Source of the DNA: Moritella sp. PE36
GTDB lineage: Bacteria; Pseudomonadota; Gammaproteobacteria; Enterobacterales; Moritellaceae
Assembly (NCBI RefSeq): GCF_000170855.1
Contig: NZ_ABCQ01000010.1
Coordinates: 1 to 64,000 of the forward strand
Direction: 5' to 3'
DNA: 64,000 nt
The position numbers were made by a program, and so were the translations under genes. Below are positions 1 through 9,262 of the stretch, one piece after another. The notes under the pieces are model-generated. The model did not search any database, was not told the DNA's origin, and worked only from the letters and a program-made list of their open reading frames with translations. Numbering within the stretch: the first letter of the stretch is position 1; each line of letters starts with the position of its first letter.

Positions 1-345
1 GTTGTTATTGTGGAACCTACATTGGCATCGATTCGTAGCACCAATCAGTTATTGGCAAAATTAGACGCGTTACCTTCAACACGTACATTAGTGGTGCTTA
101 ATCATACCAAGCCTGAGTCTTCATCTTTGATTACCGCCAAGGATGTGGCGACTACTCTGGATTGTAAATTGGATGCGGAAATTCCTTATGCGCCAGCAGA
201 TATGCGCGCGGGTAACTCGTTGGGTGTGTTAGCGATTAACCAAAAAAGTCGCAATGCAAAAGCATTGAAAAAACTCGTCAACTTAATTAGTGGCCAAGCT
301 CAAATAGCAAAACCAAGCTTGTTCAGCTGGCGTAAGGGGGCATAA
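1..345 (+). CDS. tadZ: TadZ/CpaE-like pilus assembly protein, C-terminal part (5' truncated by window)
   Basis: The reading frame is open from base 1 (Val-Val-Ile-Val-Glu-Pro-Thr), so the gene begins before the window and only about 114 C-terminal residues are visible. The fragment fits the end of a TadZ/CpaE ParA-like ATPase, which positions the Flp pilus machine at a cell pole. It has a V-V-L-N-H nucleotide-base-type segment and ends in the usual short basic tail. Its stop overlaps the tadA start by one base (TAATG), so the two are translationally coupled. The Walker A part lies outside the window. The assignment rests partly on synteny with tadA-G downstream. Confidence 0.75.
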   Translation, partial: VVIVEPTLASIRSTNQLLAKLDALPSTRTLVVLNHTKPESSSLITAKDVATTLDCKLDAEIPYAPADMRAGNSLGVLAINQKSRNAKALKKLVNLISGQAQIAKPSLFSWRKGA

Positions 346-1703
346 TGTTTGGATCTAGTATAACCACCTCGACGCCTATAACTGAATCTGCATTGACACT
401 CTCATTATCAACGCCTGCTACGGATGTGAGTTCAGCAAGCAGTATTGAAGAGCAGCGCTTTCGGTCCATTCAACAAGAGATCATGACGATCATTGCGCCA
501 GCTGTTGTTGTTACCTTAAGTCCGGAAGAGCTAGAGGTTCGTACATTTGCAGCGGTTGGGGATATTGCAACACGTCAGCAATTTCCAATTGGCGGGATTG
601 AACAACGCCAGATTAGTCAGCGTCTGGTCGATGAGATGCTTGGCCTCGGTCCTTTGCAGGTGTTGATGGATGATCCTGAGATCACCGATATTATGGTTAA
701 TGGACATACCGAAGTCTTTGTTGAGTATCGCGGTAAAGTAAAGCGTGCAGATGTCAGCTTTCGAGATGAAGAACATGTGTTGAACTTGGCCAGGCGTATA
801 GTCAGTCGAATTGGCCGTCGTGTTGATGAAACTACGCCTATGGTCGATGCGCGCTTGCCAAACGGTAGTCGAGTCAATGTACTTATCCCACCGCTGGCAT
901 TAAACGGTACGTGTATTTCTATTCGTAAATTTAATGATCAAAAACACAGTTTAGAACAGCTTGCTGCATTGGGCGCTATGTCAACAGAGATGGCGAGTGT
1001 GCTGAATATTATTGCTCGTTCACGTGTTAATGTATTGATCTCGGGCGGTACGGGTGCGGGTAAAACGACCTTATTGAATGCGTTGTCATTTGGAATATCA
1101 CCAGATGAGCGGATTATCACTATTGAAGATGCAGCTGAATTGAAACTACAACAGCCTCATGTGGTGAGTATCGAAACACGACCAGCAAGTGTGGAAGGTG
1201 TTGCAGCAATCGGTCAACGTGAACTGTTACGTAATGCACTACGAATGCGCCCTGATCGTATTATCTTAGGCGAGGTCCGTGGTGCCGAAGCGTTTGATAT
1301 GATGCAAGCGATGAATACGGGTCATGATGGTTCGATGTCAACGCTTCATGCTAACTCACCTCATGACGCCTTAATTCGCTTGGAAAATATGTTATTGATG
1401 GCAGAAGTAAATCTGCCTATATCGGCATTACGTCGTCAAATCGCCAGTACCTTAGAGGTCATTGTGCAAGTGGAACGTATGCGAGATGGTAAGCGTCGTG
1501 TAGTAAACATTACCGAAGTTGTCGGCCTTGAAGGTGATCAGTATCTTACCCATGATCTATTTCATTTTGATTATCAGCACATGGATGTTAATGGCGATCT
1601 TGTTGGGCAATTCTTATCGACAAAAATATTACCCCGGTTTAGTGAAAAAGCCAGTTATTACCAACTTGAATCGCAGTTAAAGCAAGCGCTAGGAGTGCAA
1701 TGA
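345..1703 (+). CDS. tadA: TadA/CpaF secretion ATPase of the Flp pilus
   Basis: This hexameric ATPase of the type II/IV secretion superfamily powers Flp pilus assembly at the cytoplasmic face. The 452 residues hold an N-terminal all-helical region, then the Walker A motif GGTGAGKTT at residues 234-242. An Asp-box-like segment (ITIEDAAEL), the Walker B region (ILGEVRG) and a His-box stretch (MSTLHANSP) follow. Length and motif order are normal for CpaF. The N-terminal 45 residues are Ser/Thr-rich and look variable. It starts inside the tadZ stop and its end overlaps the tadB start (ATGATG), so it sits within a polycistronic unit. Confidence 0.95.
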   Translation: MFGSSITTSTPITESALTLSLSTPATDVSSASSIEEQRFRSIQQEIMTIIAPAVVVTLSPEELEVRTFAAVGDIATRQQFPIGGIEQRQISQRLVDEMLGLGPLQVLMDDPEITDIMVNGHTEVFVEYRGKVKRADVSFRDEEHVLNLARRIVSRIGRRVDETTPMVDARLPNGSRVNVLIPPLALNGTCISIRKFNDQKHSLEQLAALGAMSTEMASVLNIIARSRVNVLISGGTGAGKTTLLNALSFGISPDERIITIEDAAELKLQQPHVVSIETRPASVEGVAAIGQRELLRNALRMRPDRIILGEVRGAEAFDMMQAMNTGHDGSMSTLHANSPHDALIRLENMLLMAEVNLPISALRRQIASTLEVIVQVERMRDGKRRVVNITEVVGLEGDQYLTHDLFHFDYQHMDVNGDLVGQFLSTKILPRFSEKASYYQLESQLKQALGVQ

Positions 1704-2635
1704 TGCCAGTGATTATAATTGGTTTCTCGTTATTTTTGGTGTTAATCGTGAGTAGTTGTAAAGTGCTGCAATATCAGCGGCAACGGCTCGTATTAAAGCG
1801 TCGATTAAATTTAGTTTCCGGCGTTAATTCGACAGCGAATATGGCTAGTTCTAGCTTGTTTATTTGGCAGCAGAAAACAGGACCGTTGATGGAATATGGG
1901 TTGCAGATGCAATCTCGTATTGATTCGCTTTTTGATCGTAAAACTAAGCGTTGGTTATTGATAATCTTGGCTGTTGTCGTGCTTGGCATTTGGTTTTTCA
2001 TACCATTTTTTTCATCTCTAGTGAGAATGATGATTATTGCGATTGCTTTTCCTGTCGTTCTTGGGGGGAGTTATTGGCTGATGCGTACACGTCAACATCG
2101 TGAATTTGACGCCGCGTTTACCCAAGTGCTGGGGCAAATGTCCCGTGCGGTTTCGGCTGGTATTTCGGTACCGCAAGCCATTGCGCAGATTGCTGATTAT
2201 CAGCAGGGGATGCTAGGCCGAGAGTTTAGTTTGATCCGAGATAAATTAGAAATTGGTATTGGCTTAAAGCAAGCGCTGAATCAAGCCAGTATTCGTTTGC
2301 CCTATGTTAGTTTTCACTTTTTTAGTGTCGCGCTGATATTAAATGAAGAGAACGGCGGTCAACTTAGAGAAGTGCTACATAGCCTGAGCCGTACTGTGCA
2401 TGACAATGCCGCAATTAAAATGAAGATAAGAAGTTTAACTGCCGAGCCTCGTATGACTGCGGCAATTTTAGCAAGTTTACCGATATTACTTATTGGCGTT
2501 ATGTATTTCAAAAACCCGAGTGCTTTTATTACCTTAACGCAAAGTCCAAGAGGTCATTTGGTTTTGGGGTATGTGGTGACCAGTATGGCGCTTGGTATGG
2601 CTATTATCCATTTGTTAACGAAGGTGCGCGCTTAA
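1700..2635 (+). CDS. tadB: TadB, inner-membrane platform protein of the Flp pilus
   Basis: TadB is one of the paired GspF-like polytopic proteins forming the inner-membrane platform for the TadA motor. The 311-residue protein begins with one membrane segment, has two close hydrophobic segments near residues 93-130, a cytoplasmic T2SSF-type helical domain (Q-A-I-A-Q-I-A-D region) and two C-terminal membrane segments (about 252-310). The start overlaps the tadA end, and the stop (TAATG) overlaps the tadC start. The family is assigned by topology and by its place between tadA and tadC. Confidence 0.92.
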   Translation: MMPVIIIGFSLFLVLIVSSCKVLQYQRQRLVLKRRLNLVSGVNSTANMASSSLFIWQQKTGPLMEYGLQMQSRIDSLFDRKTKRWLLIILAVVVLGIWFFIPFFSSLVRMMIIAIAFPVVLGGSYWLMRTRQHREFDAAFTQVLGQMSRAVSAGISVPQAIAQIADYQQGMLGREFSLIRDKLEIGIGLKQALNQASIRLPYVSFHFFSVALILNEENGGQLREVLHSLSRTVHDNAAIKMKIRSLTAEPRMTAAILASLPILLIGVMYFKNPSAFITLTQSPRGHLVLGYVVTSMALGMAIIHLLTKVRA

Positions 2636-3519
2636 TGACTTTATCTTTATGGATTGCTGTCGCGTTACTTATCACAGGAGCTGTGATTGCGTTGATGTTT
2701 AATGGTCAGGCTCAACGTCGAGAATTGCTGTTGCAGCGTTTGACGTTGGTATCGGTTGAACAGAGCCGCAGATTTACTCATTTACCTCAAGCAGAGTCCA
2801 CATCCAGTTTATGGCCGCGTTTAAACGTTGCGCCTGATATCTCGATGTTATTGGTGAAGGCGGGTTTTCATGGACCGCGAGCAGGTGCTTATTTTTTACT
2901 GAGCAAAATAAGCGTGATGTTAATCAGTGGGTTGGCTTGGCAATGGTATGTCGATTTTGACTTAGATAAATTTGTGTTAGCTAAAACCTTAGTGTTCGCT
3001 ATTTCAGGTGGTTTACTGGCAGAGCATTGGCTGAAATGGCGGGCGAGGACTGTCAATTATCGTATTGCTCTAGCCTTACCTGATGCATTAGATTTGATGG
3101 TTATTTGTGTTGAATCAGGTTTGACTTTAGAAGCGGTATTCCAACGTGTAGGTCATGAGATGACGGCCGTTTCACCTGAGTTATCGCGTGAATGGTTAAT
3201 TACCGAAGCGGAGTTACGTTTATTAGATTCTCGTTTAACCGCATTGAATAACTTAGCCAAGCGTACAGATTTAGTTGAAGTTGAAAACATGGTTATTGCA
3301 TTGTCTCAAGCAGAAAAATACGGCAGTAAAATAGCCCCAACGATGCGTCTGATTGCCAGTGACAGTCGCCAATATCAATATCTTCGTTTAGAAGAAAAAG
3401 TCGGCAAGATCCCTGCGAAAATGTCATTACCTGTAGTGGTGTTAATCATGCTTCCAGTAGTGGTACTGATTGTTGCGCCCACTATTATCGCCTTATTAGA
3501 CAGCATAGGAGGATTGTAA
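2635..3519 (+). CDS. tadC: TadC, inner-membrane platform protein of the Flp pilus
   Basis: This is the second T2SSF-domain platform protein, a partner of TadB. The 294 residues include an N-terminal membrane helix, two membrane helices around residues 80-130, a signature cytoplasmic segment (A-L-P-D-A-L-D-L-M-V-I-C-V-E-S-G-L) and a long hydrophobic C-terminal helix (about 262-290). The A-L-P-D-x-L-D-L-M-V-x-x-V-E-x-G block is highly typical of TadC. It directly follows tadB with a one-base overlap and precedes the TadD lipoprotein gene by two bases. Confidence 0.93.
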   Translation: MTLSLWIAVALLITGAVIALMFNGQAQRRELLLQRLTLVSVEQSRRFTHLPQAESTSSLWPRLNVAPDISMLLVKAGFHGPRAGAYFLLSKISVMLISGLAWQWYVDFDLDKFVLAKTLVFAISGGLLAEHWLKWRARTVNYRIALALPDALDLMVICVESGLTLEAVFQRVGHEMTAVSPELSREWLITEAELRLLDSRLTALNNLAKRTDLVEVENMVIALSQAEKYGSKIAPTMRLIASDSRQYQYLRLEEKVGKIPAKMSLPVVVLIMLPVVVLIVAPTIIALLDSIGGL

Positions 3520-3521
3520 TC

Positions 3522-4385
3522 ATGGCCTTAGCATTAATAAAAACAGTATTAACAAACATGATGTTTAAAAAATCGTTACCACAGCTGTTATTAATCTGTG
3601 GGGTTGTAGCCTTGACGGGGTGTAGTTCTCATCAAGCCAATATAACCGAAGATATGAAAACTGATCGTGGACTCGCACAGCTTGCACTCGAGAGTGGCCG
3701 ACCAGAGAGTGCGATTAGTATTTATCGTAACCAACTGAAAATGCAGCCAAATGATATCTCATTATTGCTGGATTTAGGCTCGGCTTACAACCAAATATCT
3801 GAGTTTGATTTAGCGTTACACCACCTTAAAAAGGCGCAATATTTGCTACTTAGTGACGCGGGTGAATTGAATGAATCAAGTAACTCGGATGAGTCGAGTG
3901 AAATTCGTGGGCAGATATTACGTGAAAAAGGCAATGCACAACAAGGGTTAGGGCAAGTGAAACCTGCATTAGCTGATTTAAAACAGGCAGTAGCATTGTT
4001 GCCTGATGATGCGAAAGCATTAAATAGTTTAGGTGTTAATTATGCGTTATTTAAAGATTATGGCCATGCCAGGACGGCGTTTATTGGGGCGTTAGCCAAT
4101 GAACCAGAGAATCTAGAATACCGTAACAACTTAGCCTTGGCTTGGATCTTAGATGGTCAGCCGCAGCAGGGTATCGATGTGCTTTATTCACACTATGCAC
4201 GTGGTAATTCAACATCTAAAAGTCGTCAAAATTTAGCGTTAGCATTTGCCATGAAAGGGGATCTTGACGCGGCCAAAGCGATTGCCAAACAAGATCTGAC
4301 TAAAGCCGAACTGGAAAATAATGTAACCTATTATCAACAATTTCAGCCGCTACAACTACTGCCGTTACAGCAGGTTAAGCAATGA
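3522..4385 (+). CDS. tadD: TadD-like TPR lipoprotein of the Flp pilus system
   Basis: TadD is an outer-membrane-associated TPR lipoprotein needed for secretin (RcpA) assembly or stability in tad systems. A lipobox (L-T-G-C, Cys near residue 34) follows a hydrophobic signal peptide. The remainder shows several TPR-like helix pairs (for example A-L-A-D-L-K-Q-A-V-A-L-L-P-D-D-A-K-A-L-N-S-L-G-V-N-Y). A shorter start at the Met about 12 codons in (MMFKK) would give a more usual lipoprotein signal, so the annotated start is uncertain. The end overlaps tadE by four bases. Confidence 0.88.
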   Translation: MALALIKTVLTNMMFKKSLPQLLLICGVVALTGCSSHQANITEDMKTDRGLAQLALESGRPESAISIYRNQLKMQPNDISLLLDLGSAYNQISEFDLALHHLKKAQYLLLSDAGELNESSNSDESSEIRGQILREKGNAQQGLGQVKPALADLKQAVALLPDDAKALNSLGVNYALFKDYGHARTAFIGALANEPENLEYRNNLALAWILDGQPQQGIDVLYSHYARGNSTSKSRQNLALAFAMKGDLDAAKAIAKQDLTKAELENNVTYYQQFQPLQLLPLQQVKQ

Positions 4386-4870
4386 CAATTCGTAACAAAA
4401 TGAATTGTAGCCAAGTAAAGCGGAGTCAGCGAGGCAGTGTCAGTATTGAGTTTGCGGTGACTATTTTACCGTTTTTTGTATTGCTGTTAGCACTCATCGA
4501 AATAAGCCGTTTTATGATGGTGAGCAGTGTTATTGATGTGGCGCTCACTTCTGCCGCTCGACAGTTGGTGGTAACAAGTGCAGGTGAAGATCTGACCAGC
4601 AAATTACAACTAACCTTGTCTGAACTAGATTTACCCTTACTTGATAGCAACAAGGTCACAGTTGAGGCTCGCTACTACACATCTTTAACGTCGCTTGCAG
4701 ATGGTTCGGGATTAGAAGATTTTCAGCAACAAGACTTTGCGGAATTCACGCTGGTATACCCTTACCAAGCGCTATTTATTTCAGGTCAGATTGATAGCTT
4801 TAGCCGTTTAACTAGCTTTAAACGCACGATCTTAGTTTCGTTAGAGGGGAGTGATAGCTATGTTAATTAA
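4382..4870 (+). CDS. tadE: TadE-like pseudopilin
   Basis: A minor pilin-like protein of the Flp pilus, probably processed by the TadV prepilin peptidase. The 162 residues begin with a basic stretch followed by R-G-S-V-S-I-E-F-A-V and a hydrophobic helix. This is the classic TadE pattern of Gly, a hydrophobic stretch and Glu at the position equivalent to +5 of type IV prepilins. The rest is a small extracytoplasmic domain. It overlaps tadD by four bases and runs eleven bases into tadF when the latter is started at its ATG. Confidence 0.88.
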   Translation: MTIRNKMNCSQVKRSQRGSVSIEFAVTILPFFVLLLALIEISRFMMVSSVIDVALTSAARQLVVTSAGEDLTSKLQLTLSELDLPLLDSNKVTVEARYYTSLTSLADGSGLEDFQQQDFAEFTLVYPYQALFISGQIDSFSRLTSFKRTILVSLEGSDSYVN

Positions 4871-5477
4871 ATCTAATATGCGCACGTTACAGCGAGGCAG
4901 CAGCGTTATTGAATTACCTGTGATCACATTTTTCATGGTCATTTTGGTGTTATTTATAGTGAGAATAAATCAAGGCATTAGCCAAAAAAATCAACTCGAT
5001 AACTTGGCTTATTCACTCACATCTATTGTTGCTTGTGAACGATGTGACAATACCATGCTTGTGTCGGGCTCTGGCTCCTCTACACCAACAGTAAAGATTA
5101 TTTCGACCGAGCTTGCTGATTATTTACTGCTGGTTGCGCAACGCCATTTCAATACTTTGATTGAGGATTCCTCAGCAGAAATTGGACTTCATGTTGAGCA
5201 AGTGGTGTTTGATTCGTCAACACAGAAATCACGATTATATGATATTAACGCTGGTGCGGAATGCTTATCGAGGCAACGGCTATTGTCCTTAACTGATTTA
5301 TCTCCAATTGGCACGACTCCAGGCTTAAATGCAGGTCAGCATGCTGAACTATTTCAAGTCACTCTTTGTATTAAAGGAATGAGTAGTATTGCGGAGGATT
5401 TCACGCCCTTATTTTTACTCCGTTTTAGTGACAGTTTTTATCAGAGCTCTGCGTTATTAATCGGGCGTGCACTATGA
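4860..5477 (+). CDS. tadF: TadF-like minor pseudopilin
   Basis: The protein starts M-L-I-K-S-N-M-R-T-L-Q-R-G-S-S-V-I-E-L and continues with a single hydrophobic helix. This is the prepilin-like Gly...Glu pattern of TadE/TadF proteins. A GTG nine bases upstream could be used, but the purine-rich GAGGGGA at 4844-4850 is spaced correctly for the ATG at 4860. The ectodomain has conserved-looking cysteines (C-E-R-C and later Cys residues) that may form disulfides. TadF works with TadE and TadG in pilus or adhesion functions. The call is by position plus N-terminal motif. Confidence 0.8.
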   Translation: MLIKSNMRTLQRGSSVIELPVITFFMVILVLFIVRINQGISQKNQLDNLAYSLTSIVACERCDNTMLVSGSGSSTPTVKIISTELADYLLLVAQRHFNTLIEDSSAEIGLHVEQVVFDSSTQKSRLYDINAGAECLSRQRLLSLTDLSPIGTTPGLNAGQHAELFQVTLCIKGMSSIAEDFTPLFLLRFSDSFYQSSALLIGRAL

Positions 5478-6682
5478 GTGTAATACAGCGTCAACGTGGT
5501 GCGATAACGTTAACATTCACCTTTATGTTGCCTGCGATAGTGAGTTTATTAGCCATTACGGTGTTTTTTGCTATGTACAGCCAAGTTGTTATTCGAGCAG
5601 GGCAAGCGGCTGATTCAGCAGTACTTGCTTGTGCTTATCAGCAAAACGACACAGGAGTGGTAACAGAGGGTATTTTGGATTATTACCGACCGAATTTCGT
5701 GCTACCGGAATTGAATAAAAGCGTCAAGTTAAACAGCAATAATGGCTGTCAGATCTCGGCGCAATATAGATTTGAACCTGCGATGGTGAACGCGCTGCCC
5801 GTTGCGATTGATAGTGATACTGAGGTTGTATCAAACAGTCAGTCAAGCGCTAAGTTGGTTCAGAATGTGAATGTGAATGGGATTCAAAATCCGGTAGATT
5901 TCTCTCTGGTTCTGGATATCTCAGGCTCGATGACATGGCATTTACCTGAGTTGAAAAAAATTATTACCGATGTAATCAGCGATATCGTTCCAAGTAGTAA
6001 TCAGGTTCGTTTTTCAATTGTGCCGTTTCAAACGGGAGTTGGTGTGAGCGGTGCGCCTTGGTTACTTAGCTCTGAAGCAAGTCCTAAGTGTGTGGATGGT
6101 CTGGTGTATAGAAACGGCAATTTAGATGCGGATAAAACTGTGCAGTCGTTAAATTATTCGTCAGACCGTTTGGATTTTAACGAAGTAACGCCGGGTCGTT
6201 GGTTAGACCGCTGTAGCGAGACTTCATTTATTTTACCACTGACAAACAACCTTAATCGTGTCATTCGCTACGTCGAGTCATTAGATACGAGTGGTGGCAG
6301 TACCGCGTCTTATCAAGGATTTATTTGGGGCGTTCGCACACTGACTGATCAATGGCAAAAAGAGTGGCAAGTCACACCTGTGCAATCATCATCCCTGACT
6401 CAGCGTTTGATCTTGTTTACTGATGGTGATGATAACCGACGAGATTATTTCAATGACTTAATGAGTGCTGGCTTGTGTGATGTGATCCAGCAAGATCTTA
6501 ATATTCAAGTTAGCTTTATTGGTTTTGGGGTGTCGGCAGATCGCATCAAGCAATTTAAGCAATGCGCAGGCAGGAATGGATCCGTGTTTGATGCTAACAA
6601 TACGGCTGAGTTAGCGGATTATTTTGAGGATGCAATCAATATCAATATTGAAACCAAGGTACGGATTGTACTGGGTGAGTAG
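5474..6682 (+). CDS. tadG: TadG-like protein with von Willebrand factor A domain
   Basis: The N terminus (R-Q-R-G-A-I-T-L-T-F-T-F and a hydrophobic helix, residues 8-38) matches the Flp/TadG pilin-like N-terminal region. From about residue 140 there is a vWA domain with an intact MIDAS motif D-I-S-G-S (Asp148, Ser150, Ser152) and the later T-D-G-D segment. Such TadG proteins are thought to act as adhesive or anchoring components. It overlaps tadF by four bases and is the last tad gene here. About 70 bases separate it from the next operon, with no obvious terminator. Confidence 0.88.
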   Translation: MSVIQRQRGAITLTFTFMLPAIVSLLAITVFFAMYSQVVIRAGQAADSAVLACAYQQNDTGVVTEGILDYYRPNFVLPELNKSVKLNSNNGCQISAQYRFEPAMVNALPVAIDSDTEVVSNSQSSAKLVQNVNVNGIQNPVDFSLVLDISGSMTWHLPELKKIITDVISDIVPSSNQVRFSIVPFQTGVGVSGAPWLLSSEASPKCVDGLVYRNGNLDADKTVQSLNYSSDRLDFNEVTPGRWLDRCSETSFILPLTNNLNRVIRYVESLDTSGGSTASYQGFIWGVRTLTDQWQKEWQVTPVQSSSLTQRLILFTDGDDNRRDYFNDLMSAGLCDVIQQDLNIQVSFIGFGVSADRIKQFKQCAGRNGSVFDANNTAELADYFEDAININIETKVRIVLGE

Positions 6683-6754
6683 AAATTAAGTCTTGTTCCG
6701 TTGTTTTATAAATCAGTTTAAAAATTAGTTAAATTAATTGTATTAGAGGTAGTT

Positions 6755-7219
6755 ATGTTTAAAAAATGGCTTGTGGTGTTCACATTATTGTTGTCTAGCC
6801 AAGCGTACGCTTATCAACGAGGCGAAATGCTTTCTGCAGCTGCTCAGCAGCAACTCGGGTTAAACCCCAATCGAGTGTCGTTAATTGATTTCTTTGCTGA
6901 GTGGTGCGTGTCTTGCCGTGCTGAATTACCTGAAGTGAATCAGTTAGTGCCGTCATTACATGCATTAGGGGTTGATGTTGTTGGTGTCGATGTCGATGAG
7001 GACGTGGCTGCAGGTATTGCGTTTCAACAATCGCTTGGATTGAACTTCCGTGTTGTTAATGATGCAAAGCAAACCTTGGTTGATGATTTTCAACCTATTG
7101 GTATGCCAGCGCTGTATTACATTTATCAAGGCCAAGTTTTAAAGGTGCGTTATGGCGCTATCAATCATATCGGTGATGTGATCATGAGTGATTTGAAAGG
7201 GATGGGGTTAGGTCAATGA
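6755..7219 (+). CDS. Periplasmic thioredoxin-like protein (CVSC active site)
   Basis: A signal peptide (MFKKWLVVFTLLLSSQAYA) is followed by a thioredoxin fold of about 130 residues. The redox motif W-C-V-S-C has Cys51 and Cys54, and the cis-Pro segment I-G-M-P-A-L-Y appears later. A TlpA/DsbE-type thiol reductase in the periplasm is likely, probably re-reduced by the DsbD encoded at the end of the same operon. It opens a five-gene unit. Its TGA stop overlaps the ATG of the next gene (ATGA), indicating coupling. The in vivo substrate is unknown; the neighbouring Cys-containing GGGGCGCN protein is an obvious candidate (inference). Confidence 0.88.
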   Translation: MFKKWLVVFTLLLSSQAYAYQRGEMLSAAAQQQLGLNPNRVSLIDFFAEWCVSCRAELPEVNQLVPSLHALGVDVVGVDVDEDVAAGIAFQQSLGLNFRVVNDAKQTLVDDFQPIGMPALYYIYQGQVLKVRYGAINHIGDVIMSDLKGMGLGQ

Positions 7220-7950
7220 AATCCTATTCACAGTTAACTTTATTGTCTTCTTCGTTGTTATTAGCCAGTTTTGGTTTGCAAGCTGCAGTAATCCAAATGA
7301 CAGAGTCAGTTTCTAGTGTTACTTATCAAGGGCTGCAGGCTATAACGGAAGTATTACCCGTGTCTAGTAAACCTGTAACAGATACTAAGCCGGTAGCTGA
7401 AACATCTGCGATCATTACAGCCCCTGTTGTGAAGGACGTAAGGAAGCTGCCAGCGTCAAAGCCTGAATTATTGATAGTTGAGTCGGCAGAGAAACCTGAA
7501 AGTAAAGTTAAGCAGGTTCCCATTATTCTTCCTTTGCCATTGAAGATAACGCCAGCAGTTCATGCGACTATTGATGTGCCAACGGTGCCAATTCAACCAT
7601 TGTCGGCGCTTTCGGTTACTCAACCTGCAGCTATAGCAACGGTAACGCATGCAACTATACCAAGTGTTATGCCAACAGTCATATCGGTTCAGCCTGTATT
7701 GAATATATCGGCATTAGTCACACCTGCGAGTAATGAAGTATATGAAGAACCGTCATTATTATCGGCTATTAGTGACTGGTTTAGCGTGAAGCCAGTGAAA
7801 CCTTGGCAAAAGGGCACTCTGGCGAAAAAGGCGATGAAACCCGGTGGTGAAGTACCTGAGTTTGATGTGTTCTCTGAAAAAGTGTTTGCTTATAAGCAAG
7901 GCTCGATTGGCGGTAATGGTGTTGGTGGTGGCGGCTGTGGTTGTAACTAA
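7216..7950 (+). CDS. DUF4266-like exported protein with C-terminal GGGGCGCN tail
   Basis: The 244-residue protein has a signal peptide (cleavage probably after L-Q-A near residue 23) and a long low-complexity Pro/Val/Thr/Ala-rich stretch (about 45-175). A conserved C-terminal module contains K-P-W-Q-K-G-T-L-A-K-K-A-M (195-207) and a glycine-rich tail ending G-G-N-G-V-G-G-G-G-C-G-C-N (232-244). As I recall the family, the C-terminal module matches DUF4266, normally a short (about 70-residue) protein found beside thioredoxin, DUF3570 and ApbE genes. Here it carries a large proline-rich spacer. The only cysteines are the two in the tail. Function is unknown; a redox or metal-linked role in the envelope is inference. 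Confidence 0.75.
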   Translation: MKSYSQLTLLSSSLLLASFGLQAAVIQMTESVSSVTYQGLQAITEVLPVSSKPVTDTKPVAETSAIITAPVVKDVRKLPASKPELLIVESAEKPESKVKQVPIILPLPLKITPAVHATIDVPTVPIQPLSALSVTQPAAIATVTHATIPSVMPTVISVQPVLNISALVTPASNEVYEEPSLLSAISDWFSVKPVKPWQKGTLAKKAMKPGGEVPEFDVFSEKVFAYKQGSIGGNGVGGGGCGCN

Positions 7951-8056
7951 AAGCACCTTGTATAGCGCATAAATAAACGCTGGTTATATCGTAAGTGATT
8001 TATAAGGAATAGCTGATAAATCACGGTTGTAATTAATTAATGATGAATGATAAATA

Positions 8057-9262
8057 ATGAATATAAAATTACCTTTAACCTTACTTGGTCTTGTTGCTGG
8101 TTCAGTATCCGCGGCCGATCATATTTCTATACACCACATGAGTTTTGAAGAATACGGTGATAAAATTAATGCCGGTGATAATCTTCTGTCATTAGAAAAG
8201 AATATTGGTTTAGATTGGACCATTACCGCCGAATTGGGCTACGACACGGTATCTGGTGCGTCACCTGCTTGGGTTGCGACTACACCGCCATCTGGATCGC
8301 ATGATCAAATTACGCAAGATGCACAGGACATGACCTCGGAAGTGATTCGTGCGGGTTATGACCCTTATCGTGACAATTACGAGATACGCCCTGTTGAGTT
8401 AGAGGATACTCGTTATTCTGCGGCAACAAATGTGACCTTCCGTGATAAAGACCGAGATGAATGGACCGTCGGCGTGAACTACTCGCAAGAGGAAGATTAC
8501 AAAAGCATGGGCGCCAATGCGAAAGTATTAATCTATACGGATAGCAGTAAAAACCGTTCGTTTAGCCTTGGTGGTTCTATTCTTTCTGATCAGACATTGG
8601 CATTTCAGGAATATCAAAATGGCGGTAATAGTCAGCAATGGGAAGACATTTTCACATCAAGCATGGAAGTCGGGATGTCACAAGTATTCACCCCTAATTT
8701 GTATGCGACCTTTACGGCTTATGGCGGTTATAAAAGTGGTTATTTGAGTAATCATTATCTTACTGTGTTACGTGAAGTAGATATTGATGGCGATGGCAGT
8801 ATTGGTGATGATGAAGTGTTTTTAGGCCAAGATTCACGCCCTGATATACGACTGTCTGGCGGGGTGAACTTACAAACCTTTTACAGTGTGAGTGACCGTG
8901 TTGTGGTGCGCCCGCGTTATAAATTCTTCGCCGATGATTGGGGCGTAATGTCACATCAACTGGGTGGCAAAATGAGTGTCAAAGTCACTGACTGGTTAAC
9001 GCTTGCGCCGGGTTATTTTTGGTATACCCAGCAAGGTGCTAATTTCTTCATTGATCCGAAAGCGGCAGACCCAACATTCGCTTCAACAGGTTATGCCACT
9101 TCGGATATTCGCTTAGGTGATTTTAATGCCAATGCCTTTGAACTGGGAGCAAGCCTTAAGCTATCAGCTAAATGGCGAGTGAATGCTTTAGCTGCTTATT
9201 ATGAGCAGAGTAATGGTTATGCCAGTCGCTGGTGGGCTGTCGGGGTAACATATGACTATTAA
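8057..9262 (+). CDS. DUF3570-family outer-membrane-type beta-barrel protein
   Basis: After a signal peptide (ending V-S-A-A near residue 20) the protein is rich in alternating amphipathic strands and ends in an aromatic strand (W-A-V-G-V-T-Y-D-Y), as in outer-membrane beta-barrels. Early in the mature part lies Y-D-T-V-S-G-A-S-P (Asp63 to Ser69), conserved in DUF3570 as I recall. It closely resembles the D-x-x-[ST]-G-A-[ST] sites flavinylated by ApbE in NqrC/RnfG. A D-x-D-G-D-G-S loop near residue 242 resembles a calcium-binding segment. The apbE-like gene overlaps its 3' end by eleven bases. The function of the family is not established. Confidence 0.8.
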   Translation: MNIKLPLTLLGLVAGSVSAADHISIHHMSFEEYGDKINAGDNLLSLEKNIGLDWTITAELGYDTVSGASPAWVATTPPSGSHDQITQDAQDMTSEVIRAGYDPYRDNYEIRPVELEDTRYSAATNVTFRDKDRDEWTVGVNYSQEEDYKSMGANAKVLIYTDSSKNRSFSLGGSILSDQTLAFQEYQNGGNSQQWEDIFTSSMEVGMSQVFTPNLYATFTAYGGYKSGYLSNHYLTVLREVDIDGDGSIGDDEVFLGQDSRPDIRLSGGVNLQTFYSVSDRVVVRPRYKFFADDWGVMSHQLGGKMSVKVTDWLTLAPGYFWYTQQGANFFIDPKAADPTFASTGYATSDIRLGDFNANAFELGASLKLSAKWRVNALAAYYEQSNGYASRWWAVGVTYDY

